Under the pieces are notes generated by a model. It saw nothing but the letters and a program-made list of their open reading frames with translations, was not told the DNA's origin and did no database searches. A DNA stretch of 60,363 bases, from assembly GCA_029267445.1 (NCBI GenBank), contig JAJUIU010000013.1, positions 1 through 60,363 of the forward strand, written 5' to 3'. Positions 7,882-15,002 of this stretch are shown piece after piece. Source of the DNA: Rhodospirillaceae bacterium. GTDB lineage: Bacteria; Pseudomonadota; Alphaproteobacteria; Azospirillales; Azospirillaceae. Made by a program: the position numbers and the translations under genes. Within the stretch, counting starts at the first letter, position 1, and every line of letters begins with the position of its first letter.

Positions 7882-8838
7882 CTAGCTTCGCCGGTCCGCC
7901 AGCGCCACGAGCGCCAGCCCCGCCGCGATGAAACCCAGCCCCGCGAGAATGGTGGTGGTCAGCGCCTCGCCCAGCCACCACGCCGACAGGATCAGGCCGA
8001 CCGCCGGGGTTCCCAGCGTGCCCAGCGACAGGGTGACGGCGGGCAACGCCCGATTCACGGTGACCATCGCCCAGAAGCAGAAGGCGGTGGCGATCGGCCC
8101 GTTGTAGAAGACGATCCCCGCCAGTTCCCAGCTCCAGTCGATGGGCTTTCCCCAGTCCAGCACGGCGGCCAGCGGCACCAGGACCAGGCTGGCGATCAGC
8201 GTCTGCCACGGTGCCAGCGACAGGGGCGTGCCCCGCCACCGGTGGCCGCGCACCTGCACGATGTTCACCGCCCAGGCCAAGGCCGCCAGCATCAGCAGCC
8301 CGTTGCCAAGCAGGACGCGCCCGTCGCCCCAGTCCACCGCCAGCGGGTTGAACAGCACGGCCACCCCGGCCAGCCCGCAGAGCAGGCCCAGCAGCTTCAG
8401 CCGCCCCACCCGTTCCCCCAGGAACAGCACGGCCAGCGGCACCACCCACAACGGCGTGGTGTAGGACAGGATGGCCGACCGCCCGGCCGGAACGATCTGC
8501 AGCGCGATGGAGATCAGGGTGACGAACCCCGCCATCTGCAGCAGCGCCACCCAGAAGACGATGGGCCAGTCGGCCCGGTCCGGCACCCGCAGCTCGCCGG
8601 CCAGTGCCGCCACGGCGAACAGGGTGACGCAGCCCAGCACCATGCGGCTGGCGGCGAACAGGAAGGGCGGGATGTCCTGCAGCCCGACCTTCATGATCGG
8701 CCAGTTGGCACCCCAGATCAGGATCACCAGCGCCAGCAGCCCCGCCGCCACCAGCGGCCGCACGGGCGCGTTCCCCGCCCCGCTTGCGGGCGTGGCGGGC
8801 GGTGCCTCTTGGCTCGTGGCGGCTTGGCTGTCGGGCAT
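7882..8838 (-). CDS. EamA/RhaT-family transporter
   Basis: A 318-aa drug/metabolite transporter with ten predicted helices arranged as two EamA repeats, roughly residues 28-160 and 175-305. The first helix carries the GANWPIMKVGL motif typical of the family, and each repeat ends with an LGE-containing helix (FLGERVG, WLGEALT). The substrate cannot be read from sequence; relatives export amino acids or metabolites. An upstream in-frame start would add 35 low-complexity residues. It is divergent from the toxin-antitoxin pair and lies inside the cobS-J-bolA neighbourhood. Confidence 0.88.
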   Translation of the reverse strand: MPDSQAATSQEAPPATPASGAGNAPVRPLVAAGLLALVILIWGANWPIMKVGLQDIPPFLFAASRMVLGCVTLFAVAALAGELRVPDRADWPIVFWVALLQMAGFVTLISIALQIVPAGRSAILSYTTPLWVVPLAVLFLGERVGRLKLLGLLCGLAGVAVLFNPLAVDWGDGRVLLGNGLLMLAALAWAVNIVQVRGHRWRGTPLSLAPWQTLIASLVLVPLAAVLDWGKPIDWSWELAGIVFYNGPIATAFCFWAMVTVNRALPAVTLSLGTLGTPAVGLILSAWWLGEALTTTILAGLGFIAAGLALVALADRRS

Positions 8839-8902
8839 GGGATGGAACGGTTCGGCGGGCGAATGGAGGGGAGAGGCTGGCGTCCGGCCGCGCCGCCGAC
8901 AA

Positions 8903-8930
8903 CCCGGCCCGGCCGCATGGCTGCCGTGCC
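8903..8930 (+). repeat. 28-bp direct repeat, left copy
   Basis: Begins CCCGGCCCGGCCGCATGGCT and is identical over 28 bp to 9576-9603. The two copies bracket the toxin-antitoxin genes exactly, one in the gap before the antitoxin and one between the toxin and bolA. Confidence 0.85.
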
Positions 8931-8934
8931 CGGC

Positions 8935-8946
8935 GTTGTCCACAAC
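8935..8946 (+). promoter_or_regulatory. Possible toxin-antitoxin operator
   Basis: GTTGTCCACAAC has 5-bp palindromic arms and is followed by a related GGGTTGTGG half-site at 8958-8966. It lies about 70 bp before the antitoxin start. An autoregulatory site would be expected there, but this is inference from position and symmetry only. Confidence 0.3.
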
Positions 8947-9016
8947 GGGTGGACGACGGGTTGTGGTCCCGGCACTGGCGATGGAACGGGCGCAGCCTCC
9001 ATGCTATTGATTGGGC

Positions 9017-9259
9017 ATGACGCGTCCAAACCCGAAGCCGCCCGAACCGGCGCCCGTCGCGGCGGGCAGCCAAGCACCGGCCGGCGACCTGGAAGACCGG
9101 TTCCCCGGACTGGCCGAGGCCGTCCGCGCCGGGTTCGCCGAACTCGACTCCGGCCAACGCATCCCGCTCGAGGATGTGGGGGCCTGGGTCGAGTCCTGGG
9201 GTACGGCGGACGAGAAGCCGATGCCAGTGCCGGGACCGGCGGGGACCGCGAACCGCTGA
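9017..9259 (+). CDS. Antitoxin of a RelE/ParE-type pair
   Basis: An 80-aa protein with a proline-rich N-terminus. The core around residues 25-65 (GLAEAVRAGFAELDSGQRIPLEDVGAWVESWGT) is typical of antitoxins encoded just before ParE/RelE toxins. The short acidic helix followed by SWGT and a Pro-rich tail would wrap the toxin. No separate DNA-binding domain is obvious. It is followed three bases later by the toxin gene, so the two are co-translated. The pair sits within a 28-bp direct repeat. Confidence 0.75.
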   Translation: MTRPNPKPPEPAPVAAGSQAPAGDLEDRFPGLAEAVRAGFAELDSGQRIPLEDVGAWVESWGTADEKPMPVPGPAGTANR

Positions 9260-9262
9260 GCC

Positions 9263-9571
9263 ATGGCGCGCCGCGTCTTCCTGTCACCTTCGGCGGCGCG
9301 AGACCTCGACAGGATCAGGGAATGGTACGGCCAGCCAGGCGCGGGAGAGGCCGCGCGGGCCAGGGTGAAGGGCATCCTCGACGCACTCCAGAACCTCCGG
9401 AACCATCCACATCTCGGCGTCCGCTATGATGAGGGCGGCACGGGGGCGAGGGCCCTCGTCGTAAGGGACCATGTGATCGTCTATCGCATCCTCGGCGACG
9501 CCGACGGCACCGGCGGTCCGGGCGACATCCAGGTCGGCCGGATCTACGGGCCGGGGCAGAGCCGCAGCTGA
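9263..9571 (+). CDS. RelE/ParE-family toxin
   Basis: A 102-aa basic protein with the ParE/RelE fold pattern. It has a start helix (LSPSAARDLDRIREWY), a second helix around residues 30-45, then RNHPHLGVRYDEG and the strands ARALVVRDHVIVYRIL. The family includes gyrase poisons (ParE) and ribosome-dependent mRNA interferases (RelE); the sequence alone does not decide which. The reading frame is intact. Its start lies three bases after the antitoxin stop. Confidence 0.82.
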   Translation: MARRVFLSPSAARDLDRIREWYGQPGAGEAARARVKGILDALQNLRNHPHLGVRYDEGGTGARALVVRDHVIVYRILGDADGTGGPGDIQVGRIYGPGQSRS

Positions 9572-9575
9572 ACCG

Positions 9576-9603
9576 CCCGGCCCGGCCGCATGGCTGCCGT
9601 GCC
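9576..9603 (+). repeat. 28-bp direct repeat, right copy
   Basis: Identical to 8903-8930. It starts four bases after the toxin stop codon and lies about 70 bp upstream of bolA. Confidence 0.85.
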
Positions 9604-9673
9604 TGCCGCTTGATCGGCGGTGCGACGACCGGCATGGTGCCCCGGCCCCGCCCGAAACGCCGGACCCTCCGCC

Positions 9674-9955
9674 ATGGACTACAGGACCCGCATCGAAACC
9701 AAGCTCACGGCCGGGCTCGAACCCGTCCGCCTCGCCGTCAAGGACGTGTCGCACCGGCACGCCGGCCACGCGGGCCACGATCCGCGCGGGGAATCGCATT
9801 TCGACGTCACCGTCGTCTCCGCCCGCTTCGAAGGCGTCGGGCGGGTGGCGCGCCAGCGCCTCGTCTACGATCTGCTGGCCGACGAGCTGAAGGAGCGCGT
9901 GCACGCGCTGCAGCTCCGCACGCTTACGCCGGCGGAGGATGCGGCCTCCGGCTGA
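9674..9955 (+). CDS. bolA: BolA-family protein
   Basis: A 93-aa BolA/IbaG-type protein that partners monothiol glutaredoxins in iron-sulfur and iron handling. The fold is recognisable: MDYRTRIETKLTAGLEPVRLAVKDVS, then GESHFDVTVVSARFEG, and a C-terminal ELKERVHALQLRTLTP helix. An HRHAGH insert supplies histidines that could act as Fe-S ligands. It is divergent from the J-domain/cobS genes as in other alphaproteobacteria, but here the EamA gene and the toxin-antitoxin cassette intervene. Confidence 0.88.
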   Translation: MDYRTRIETKLTAGLEPVRLAVKDVSHRHAGHAGHDPRGESHFDVTVVSARFEGVGRVARQRLVYDLLADELKERVHALQLRTLTPAEDAASG

Positions 9956-10010
9956 CACAACTCAGGCGCGGCCGTGTCATATATTTTTGCGCTTTCCCGA
10001 CGAAGACGGA

Positions 10011-10039
10011 TTGAACAGGTCATATGTCTCGCATAATAT
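10011..10039 (+). promoter_or_regulatory. Sigma-70-like promoter of the RHH gene
   Basis: TTGAAC (-35) and TAATAT (-10) are separated by 17 bp within an unusually AT-rich stretch. Transcription would start about 65 bp before the GTG start of the ribbon-helix-helix gene. Confidence 0.5.
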
Positions 10040-10111
10040 AATATTCGACGCCCCGCCCCCCGGCGGCTGGCGTCGCGCCAGCCGGTTCCACCGCGTGGGG
10101 AGTAGCGTCGC

Positions 10112-10738
10112 GTGCCCGCCTTCTCGAAGATCCATTCCGATGGCGCCGATCCTGAGGACAGCCCCCTGGAAACGCGCAACATCGAGATCACGGACCGCAA
10201 GAACAATGACGAGAAGGTGCGCACCAGCATGCGGCTGGAGCCGTATGTCTGGGACGCGCTCTACGACATCGCCGAGCGGGAGGGGCGCACCCACCATGAG
10301 ATCTGCGACCTGATCGCCCAGCGAAAACACCGCGCCTCGTCCCTGACGGCGGCGGTGCGGCTGTTCATCCTGGTTTACTTCCGCATCGCCGCCGACGAGA
10401 AAGGCCACGCCGAGGCCGGGCACGGGAGCGGCGACTCCAGCCTGTTCGACCGGATCATCGCCAAGATGAACCAGCCGGCGGAGGAGGTGGATCGCCGGAA
10501 AGGCCGCGGACGGCGCAAGCGCCCGTCCCGCGCCGCCCCGGAGGCGACGGCCGCCTCCGGATCGAAGGACGCCCTGGCGAACGGTGCCGCCCCATCCGCC
10601 CGGTCTTCGGCCGTCACCCTGGCCGGGGCGGGGAGCGGGCGCCGCCGCGCGAAGGGCGTGGGCGAGCCGCCGGCGGACGGTTCGAAGGAACCTGGCCCGA
10701 CGGAATCCGGCCCTAAGGAACTGGGTCCGGGAAACTGA
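10112..10738 (+). CDS. Ribbon-helix-helix (RHH_4) regulator with long basic tail
   Basis: A 208-aa protein. The RHH_4 domain covers about residues 35-95: TSMRLEPYVWDALYDIAEREGRTHHEICDLIA, then SSLTAAVRLFILVYFR. This is a DNA-binding fold common in Rhodospirillales. The remaining half is low-complexity, rich in Arg, Lys, Pro, Ala and Ser, and probably disordered. The GTG start is chosen because GGGGAG precedes it by nine bases and the frame contains no earlier ATG. It converges on the AsmA gene with two bases between stop codons. Targets are unknown. Confidence 0.75.
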   Translation: MPAFSKIHSDGADPEDSPLETRNIEITDRKNNDEKVRTSMRLEPYVWDALYDIAEREGRTHHEICDLIAQRKHRASSLTAAVRLFILVYFRIAADEKGHAEAGHGSGDSSLFDRIIAKMNQPAEEVDRRKGRGRRKRPSRAAPEATAASGSKDALANGAAPSARSSAVTLAGAGSGRRRAKGVGEPPADGSKEPGPTESGPKELGPGN

Positions 10739-10740
10739 GG

Positions 10741-12696
10741 TCAGCCGCCCTCGCCCTCCTCGCCCTCGCCGATATCGCGAGCGTTGTCGATCAGGGCGCG
10801 GCAGGGGCTGTCCTCCCCCCCGCCCGTCTCGATGAAGGGCAGCACCGCCGCCAGTGGTGTCGCGATCACGCCCAGGGCCACGGCGGCACCGGCCCGCAGC
10901 GCCAGTTCCCCGCCTTCGACGCCGAAGGTGGGGTCCGCCAGCGTGCCGCCGACGGTGATCGGCACGGCGGCGGCCAGCGGGCTCGGATCCTTGGGCTTCG
11001 CCTCCATCCGGGCGGCAAGGGCTTCGGTCTCGAAGTTCACCTTCACGGCGCCGACGATCTTGGTGTCGGTGGTGTCGAACACCAGCGCGTTGCTGCGCAT
11101 CACGCCGTTCTCGATGCCCATGTCGGCCACGGCGCATCGCACGCGCACCGGGTCGTCCCCGCCCAGCAGCTCGCGAAGCCCCTCCGCCACGTCAAGCCCG
11201 GCCGCCTCCACCAGCAGGTGGCTGACCTGGCCGCCGGGCATGACCATGCCGGCCTCGCCGTCGGCGTCGGCCATGATCTCGGCCAGGCTGTTGCCCCGCC
11301 CCTCCAGCTTGGCGCGGCCGTTGACGGTGCCCCGGGTCTCGTCCGCGAACCGGGTGCCGTCGAAGAAGGGGCGCAGCCGGAGCCCGTCCAGCCCCAGGTC
11401 GAAGCTGGCGGTCGGCACCTCCTGGCGCCCGTCCAGGGCGGCGCGCCCGGTCACCGTTCCCCGCGCCGCCTCAACCACCAAGTCCTCCACCACGGCCATG
11501 CGGTCCCGCAGCGTGAAGTGGAAGGACAGCCCGTCCAGCGGCAGCACCGGCACCTCCACCTCCTTGCCGGTGAAGCGGACGTTCATGTCCGCCGCGTCCA
11601 GCCGGTCGGTGTCGATCTCGACGTCCGGCAGCAGCTTGCCCTCCGGCACGGTCGACGGCCGGTCGGCGGTCCCGCCCGCGGGGTCGTAGCCGACGAAGCC
11701 GCCCAGATCGGCCAGCCGCAGCTTGGCGGAGACGAACTCCCCTTCGATCGTCGGCCGGGGCTCGCCGGGGGCCAGCGTCATCCAGCCGGCGATATCGCTC
11801 CCGCCGACGCGGCCCACAAGGTCGCGCACCTCCCACAGCGGCTCGGTCCGGGTCACCCGTCCGGCCAGCATGTAGGGTGCCGTGATCGGTGTCGGGATGC
11901 CGAACAGGGGGAATATCTCCGCCAGGCTCGGCCCCTGCAGCTGCAGCGCCACGTCGGCACCCTGCAGCCTCACCGGCTCCTGGAAGGTGCCGGTCATGTC
12001 GGCCGTGGTGTCGCCGGCCTCCACATGCAGGTCCACCGGATAGGGCTTCTCCGTCTCCCGCAGGGCCAGCAGCGGCCCGCCCAGGAAGCGGATGCGCAGC
12101 GGCTTGCCCGACAGGGTGCCCTCGCCCTCCAGCCGCACGGTGTCCCGGCCGTCGGGGCCGCTGCCCGCGACCGTGCTCAGGCGGCTGCGCACATCCACAT
12201 CCTTGGCCGGGTCGCGGTAGATCAGCAGGGCGTTCTCGACGACCAGCCGCTCCACGATCGGCACCTCGGACCGGTCGTCGGGGGCGGCCGTGTCCTCGTT
12301 CTGCTTCGCCGGTCCGAAGGTCCAGTTCGCGTCGCCCGCCTCGTTGCGCTCCAGCAGCAGGTCGGGACCCGTCAGCGACACCTCCGGCAGCTCGATCCGG
12401 CCCCTCAGCAGCGGCGGCAGGTTCACCGCCACGTCGATCCGGTCGACCTGGGCCATGCGCGGCTCGCTGCCCCAGGGGGCGTTGGCCACGGCCACGTCCG
12501 TCAGGGTGATCCGGGGCGTCCAGCCCCAATCGATCTCCATCCGGCCGTTCAGGCTGATCTCGCGGCCCAGCATGGCCGAAAGCCGTTCCGCCCCCCAGCG
12601 CCCCACCGGCGTCCAGTTCACGGTGAGCGCCAGCACCACCAGCGCCACCATGAGAAACAACAGGATTCCGGCCGTCCAGGCCAGCGCCTTGCCCAT
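10741..12696 (-). CDS. AsmA-family protein
   Basis: A 651-aa envelope protein with one N-terminal membrane anchor (residues 5-27). A long periplasmic, beta-rich region follows, starting WTPVGRWGAERLSAMLGREISLNGRMEIDWGWTPRITLTDVAVANAPWG, the AsmA N-terminal signature. An AsmA_2-like C-terminal domain (about residues 450-620) is present. Relatives (AsmA, TamB, YhdP) form lipid-transport bridges to the outer membrane. It ends in an acidic Glu/Gly tail. It probably helps lipid or envelope assembly; the specific role is unknown. Confidence 0.87.
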   Translation of the reverse strand: MGKALAWTAGILLFLMVALVVLALTVNWTPVGRWGAERLSAMLGREISLNGRMEIDWGWTPRITLTDVAVANAPWGSEPRMAQVDRIDVAVNLPPLLRGRIELPEVSLTGPDLLLERNEAGDANWTFGPAKQNEDTAAPDDRSEVPIVERLVVENALLIYRDPAKDVDVRSRLSTVAGSGPDGRDTVRLEGEGTLSGKPLRIRFLGGPLLALRETEKPYPVDLHVEAGDTTADMTGTFQEPVRLQGADVALQLQGPSLAEIFPLFGIPTPITAPYMLAGRVTRTEPLWEVRDLVGRVGGSDIAGWMTLAPGEPRPTIEGEFVSAKLRLADLGGFVGYDPAGGTADRPSTVPEGKLLPDVEIDTDRLDAADMNVRFTGKEVEVPVLPLDGLSFHFTLRDRMAVVEDLVVEAARGTVTGRAALDGRQEVPTASFDLGLDGLRLRPFFDGTRFADETRGTVNGRAKLEGRGNSLAEIMADADGEAGMVMPGGQVSHLLVEAAGLDVAEGLRELLGGDDPVRVRCAVADMGIENGVMRSNALVFDTTDTKIVGAVKVNFETEALAARMEAKPKDPSPLAAAVPITVGGTLADPTFGVEGGELALRAGAAVALGVIATPLAAVLPFIETGGGEDSPCRALIDNARDIGEGEEGEGG

Positions 12697-12743
12697 TCCC
12701 CGTCCCCTCCTGATCCGGGAAGGGACAACAGGGCTGGGCGGGG

Positions 12744-13346
12744 TTAGTCGCCCCCGGCCGGGGCTTTCGGCTTGGCGAACTCAGGCCAGTAGCGCGCCAC
12801 CACCGGCCCGTCGCTGGCGAAGGCGTGGCAGGTGTCCAGCAGCGGCGGGCGCTTCCCCTCCGGCATCGGGGCCGCCGGCTTGCCGTCGCCGGCCTTCTCC
12901 GCCTCCCGCTTCTTGCGGTTCAGGTAGGGGAAGATCGTCTGGAAGGCGGTGGTGGCCACGGGCTGCAGCAGCTCCACCAGATGGGTGCAGCCCTCCGTCC
13001 CGCCCAGCCGGTCGCGCACCTGTCCCGTGAACCCGGGCCGGATCTTCAGGCCCACCAGCCGCTGGAAGTTCGGCGTGATGTCCGGGCAGATGCGGAAGGG
13101 GGAGGCGTCGGTGACCGCCTCCACCGCGACGATCTCCAGCTCGTCCGTCATGGTCAGCCGGATCCACATGTCGTGCACCGGCGTGCCCGGCTCCACCCGG
13201 CCGCGCCAGTCGCTGTCGAAGCCGTAGGTCTTCACGTCCGTGATGTGCCCCTCGATGTCCCACAGCCCGTCGGCGCGGCGGTGGCCCGCGCAGGTGACGG
13301 TGCGCGTGTGGATGTGCTCCCGGTCGACGGGCGGCGACAGCGGCAT
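12744..13346 (-). CDS. DUF2889 family protein
   Basis: A 200-aa protein matching the DUF2889 pattern. It opens HIHTRTVTCAGHRRADGLWDIEGHITDVKTY, continues through VHDMWIRLTMTDELEIVAVEAVTDASPFRICPD, and has a conserved central GCTHLVELL. The HTRT, CxGH, CPD and CTH residues could be metal or catalytic ligands. The function is unknown. Some relatives lie among acyl-CoA or aromatic degradation genes. A MerR-style promoter with a perfect 14-bp palindrome in an 18-bp spacer lies about 60 bp upstream, so inducible control is likely. Confidence 0.8.
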   Translation of the reverse strand: MPLSPPVDREHIHTRTVTCAGHRRADGLWDIEGHITDVKTYGFDSDWRGRVEPGTPVHDMWIRLTMTDELEIVAVEAVTDASPFRICPDITPNFQRLVGLKIRPGFTGQVRDRLGGTEGCTHLVELLQPVATTAFQTIFPYLNRKKREAEKAGDGKPAAPMPEGKRPPLLDTCHAFASDGPVVARYWPEFAKPKAPAGGD

Positions 13347-13404
13347 GGTGCCAGGGTCCTTACGCTACAGGACGTTACGGGGGCCCGGTCCCGCGGGCCG
13401 CGTC

Positions 13405-13434
13405 AGTAAAGAATGCCGTTTACGTAAACGTCAA
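13405..13434 (-). promoter_or_regulatory. MerR-type promoter with CGTTTACGTAAACG operator
   Basis: On the minus strand, TTGACG (13434-13429) and TTTACT (13410-13405) are separated by 18 bp. The spacer begins inside a perfect 14-bp palindrome at 13417-13430. An over-long spacer with the operator inside it is the hallmark of MerR-family activation. The ACGTAAAC core resembles LiuR-type sites. It points at the DUF2889 gene. Confidence 0.5.
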
Positions 13435-13469
13435 GGCGAAGGGGTGGGTGGAACCGCAGATGGTCCAGT

Positions 13470-13523
13470 ACCCCTCACCCCCCTCGCTCGCGCTCGGGAC
13501 CCTCTCCCGCAAGGGGAGAGGGG
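13470..13523. repeat. CCCTCACCC...CTCTCCC dispersed repeat
   Basis: CCCCTCACCC, then a CTCGCTCGCGCTCGGG spacer, then a CCTCTCCC-GCAA-GGGGAGAGG hairpin. This is the same modular unit as at 1-55 and 14861-14954, in the opposite orientation to the first. Confidence 0.65.
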
Positions 13524-13590
13524 AAACTTGGCACTGGCCTCATTCTGTCGCAGTAGGCATGGCGGTCACGAGATCGGGCGTGGCCCAAGT

Positions 13591-13606
13591 CAGCCCTCTC
13601 CCCTTG
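13591..13606. repeat. Left half of a repeat split by the insertion sequence
   Basis: CAGCCCTCTCCCCTTG ends where the insertion element begins. The matching GCGGGAGAGAG half resumes at 14786 on the other side. Removing the element would rebuild the hairpin. Confidence 0.5.
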
Positions 13607-13607
13607 A

Positions 13608-14782
13608 GAGGCTTTTTCGAAATCCGTCGCTTTTGTGGTGGTCTGTCGGTTCTGGGGCGTATGGACGGCTTGGGGGTGTGGCCGGGACGGGGTCATGGGG
13701 AGGTTTTGGGGGCGTTGCGGGAGGCGGTGGGGTGGGCTCAGCCTGCGGCGGGCATGGTGCGGGCCTGGATGAGGGAGCAGGCCCTGCGGAGATTGAGCGT
13801 GAGGCGGGCGAGACACAGGGTGGTGGCGTTTGCGGCGAGGCCCCGGCAGTGGGTGCGGGCCAGGCCGAGGGTGCCTTTGAGGGCCGCGAAGATCCGCTCG
13901 ACCGGCGCACGCGGTCTGGCGATCCGGCGATTGCGGTCCAGGGCCGCGGGCGGCAGCCGGGGATGGTGCCTGTTGGGCCGTCGCGTCACCAGGTCCTCGG
14001 CCCGCGTGGCGGCGATCCGCGCGCGCATGGCGGCGCTGCAATGGCCCTGGTCGGCCAGCACCGCCGCCTCGTCGCCCTGCACCAGGGTGGGGCCGATCGT
14101 GCAGTCGTTGACGTTGGCCGGCATCACCGCCAGCGCCCGGAACATCCCGGAGCCCTGGTCCACCGCCACGTGCAGCTTGTGGCCGTAGACGCTCGCCCCG
14201 CCCTTGCGGGCATGGCGGGCATCGGGATCGACCGCCGCCTCCGGCGCCGTCCCCCAGGCCGGCCTGGCCGCCCCGCCCTGGATGATTGAGGCGTCGATCA
14301 AGGCGCCCGACCGCACGATCAGGCCGTGCGCGTCCAGCCAGCCCTGCACCAGCGCGAACAGCCGCCGGTCCAGCCCGCTCTCCTGCAAGGACCGGTGGAA
14401 CCGCCACAGCGCCATGTGGTCGGGAACCGGATCGCCCACCCCGAGCCCGCAGAAGCGCTGGAACGACAGCCGGTCGCCCAGCATCTCCTCCAGCGCCGCG
14501 AACGACAGCCCGTACCAGCTCCGTAGCAGCAGCGCCTTGAACAGTATCAGCGGCGGGTGCCAGGGCCGGCCACGTGCCCGGCACCGCACCGGCGCCAGCG
14601 CCGCCCGCACCGCCGACCAGTCCACGACACGGTCCAGCTCCGCGAACCACGACGGCATGCGCCTGGGACGACGCGACAGCTCCAGATCACCGAAACCAAG
14701 CTGATCGCTCTCCCGCTCCATCCCAGCCTCCCCAGGTTCCAGCTTGAATCGAATCGCGGCCGGACCGTTTCGAAAAAGCCTC
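13608..14782. mobile_element. IS5-family insertion sequence
   Basis: A 1175-bp element bounded by perfect 15-bp inverted repeats, GAGGCTTTTTCGAAA at 13608-13622 and its complement at 14768-14782. It contains one intact transposase gene on the minus strand. Flanking bases show only a weak duplication candidate (CTTG at 13603-13606 against CTCG at 14783-14786), so the exact ends may be off by one or two bases. It has inserted in a repeat array. Confidence 0.88.
13738..14721 (-). CDS. IS5-family DDE transposase
   Basis: An intact 327-aa transposase. A DUF772-type N-terminal domain (about residues 35-125, including PLILFKALLLRSWYGLSFAALEEML) precedes a DDE catalytic core. Asp143 is in ALIDASIIQGG, Asp224 in VLADQGH and Glu275 in RAPVERIFAALKGTLGLARTHCRG, the Y-R-E-K-like signature of the IS5 group. 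No frameshift is seen, so the element may be active. A start further upstream would run outside the inverted repeats and is rejected. Confidence 0.9.
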   Translation of the reverse strand: MERESDQLGFGDLELSRRPRRMPSWFAELDRVVDWSAVRAALAPVRCRARGRPWHPPLILFKALLLRSWYGLSFAALEEMLGDRLSFQRFCGLGVGDPVPDHMALWRFHRSLQESGLDRRLFALVQGWLDAHGLIVRSGALIDASIIQGGAARPAWGTAPEAAVDPDARHARKGGASVYGHKLHVAVDQGSGMFRALAVMPANVNDCTIGPTLVQGDEAAVLADQGHCSAAMRARIAATRAEDLVTRRPNRHHPRLPPAALDRNRRIARPRAPVERIFAALKGTLGLARTHCRGLAANATTLCLARLTLNLRRACSLIQARTMPAAG

Positions 14783-14860
14783 CTCGCGGGAGAGAGCCTG
14801 CCCCGGACTTGATCCGGGGGTCCCGAGCGACGCCTCTGGCGGACGCCGAAGGCGGCTAGC

Positions 14861-14954
14861 GAGGGGGGTGAGGGGTGATGGTTCCTCGCCGCCGACTCCT
14901 TACCCCTCACCCGGCTCCCTCCGGCCGTCCCCACCCTCCCGGAAGGGGAGAGGG
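14861..14954. repeat. Paired GGGTGAGGGGT / ACCCCTCACCC repeat block
   Basis: A perfect 11-bp inverted pair at 14866-14876 and 14902-14912, then a CACCCTCCCGGAAGGGGAGAGGG hairpin unit (split here as CACCCTCCC-GGAA-GGGGAGAGGG). It sits just before the 3' end of the glucosidase gene. A separate CCCCGGACTTGATCCGGGGG-type repeat lies upstream at about 14801-14820. Confidence 0.6.
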
Positions 14955-15002
14955 TTCATTTGGGCCGTGTCCTGGACTCGGCGAACGCGCGCGCTGGGGG
15001 CA

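Noticed and set aside
13603-14786. Clear target-site duplication of the insertion sequence
   Set aside because: The best pair (CTTG against CTCG) has one mismatch and depends on shifting the element end by one base, so no duplication is claimed.
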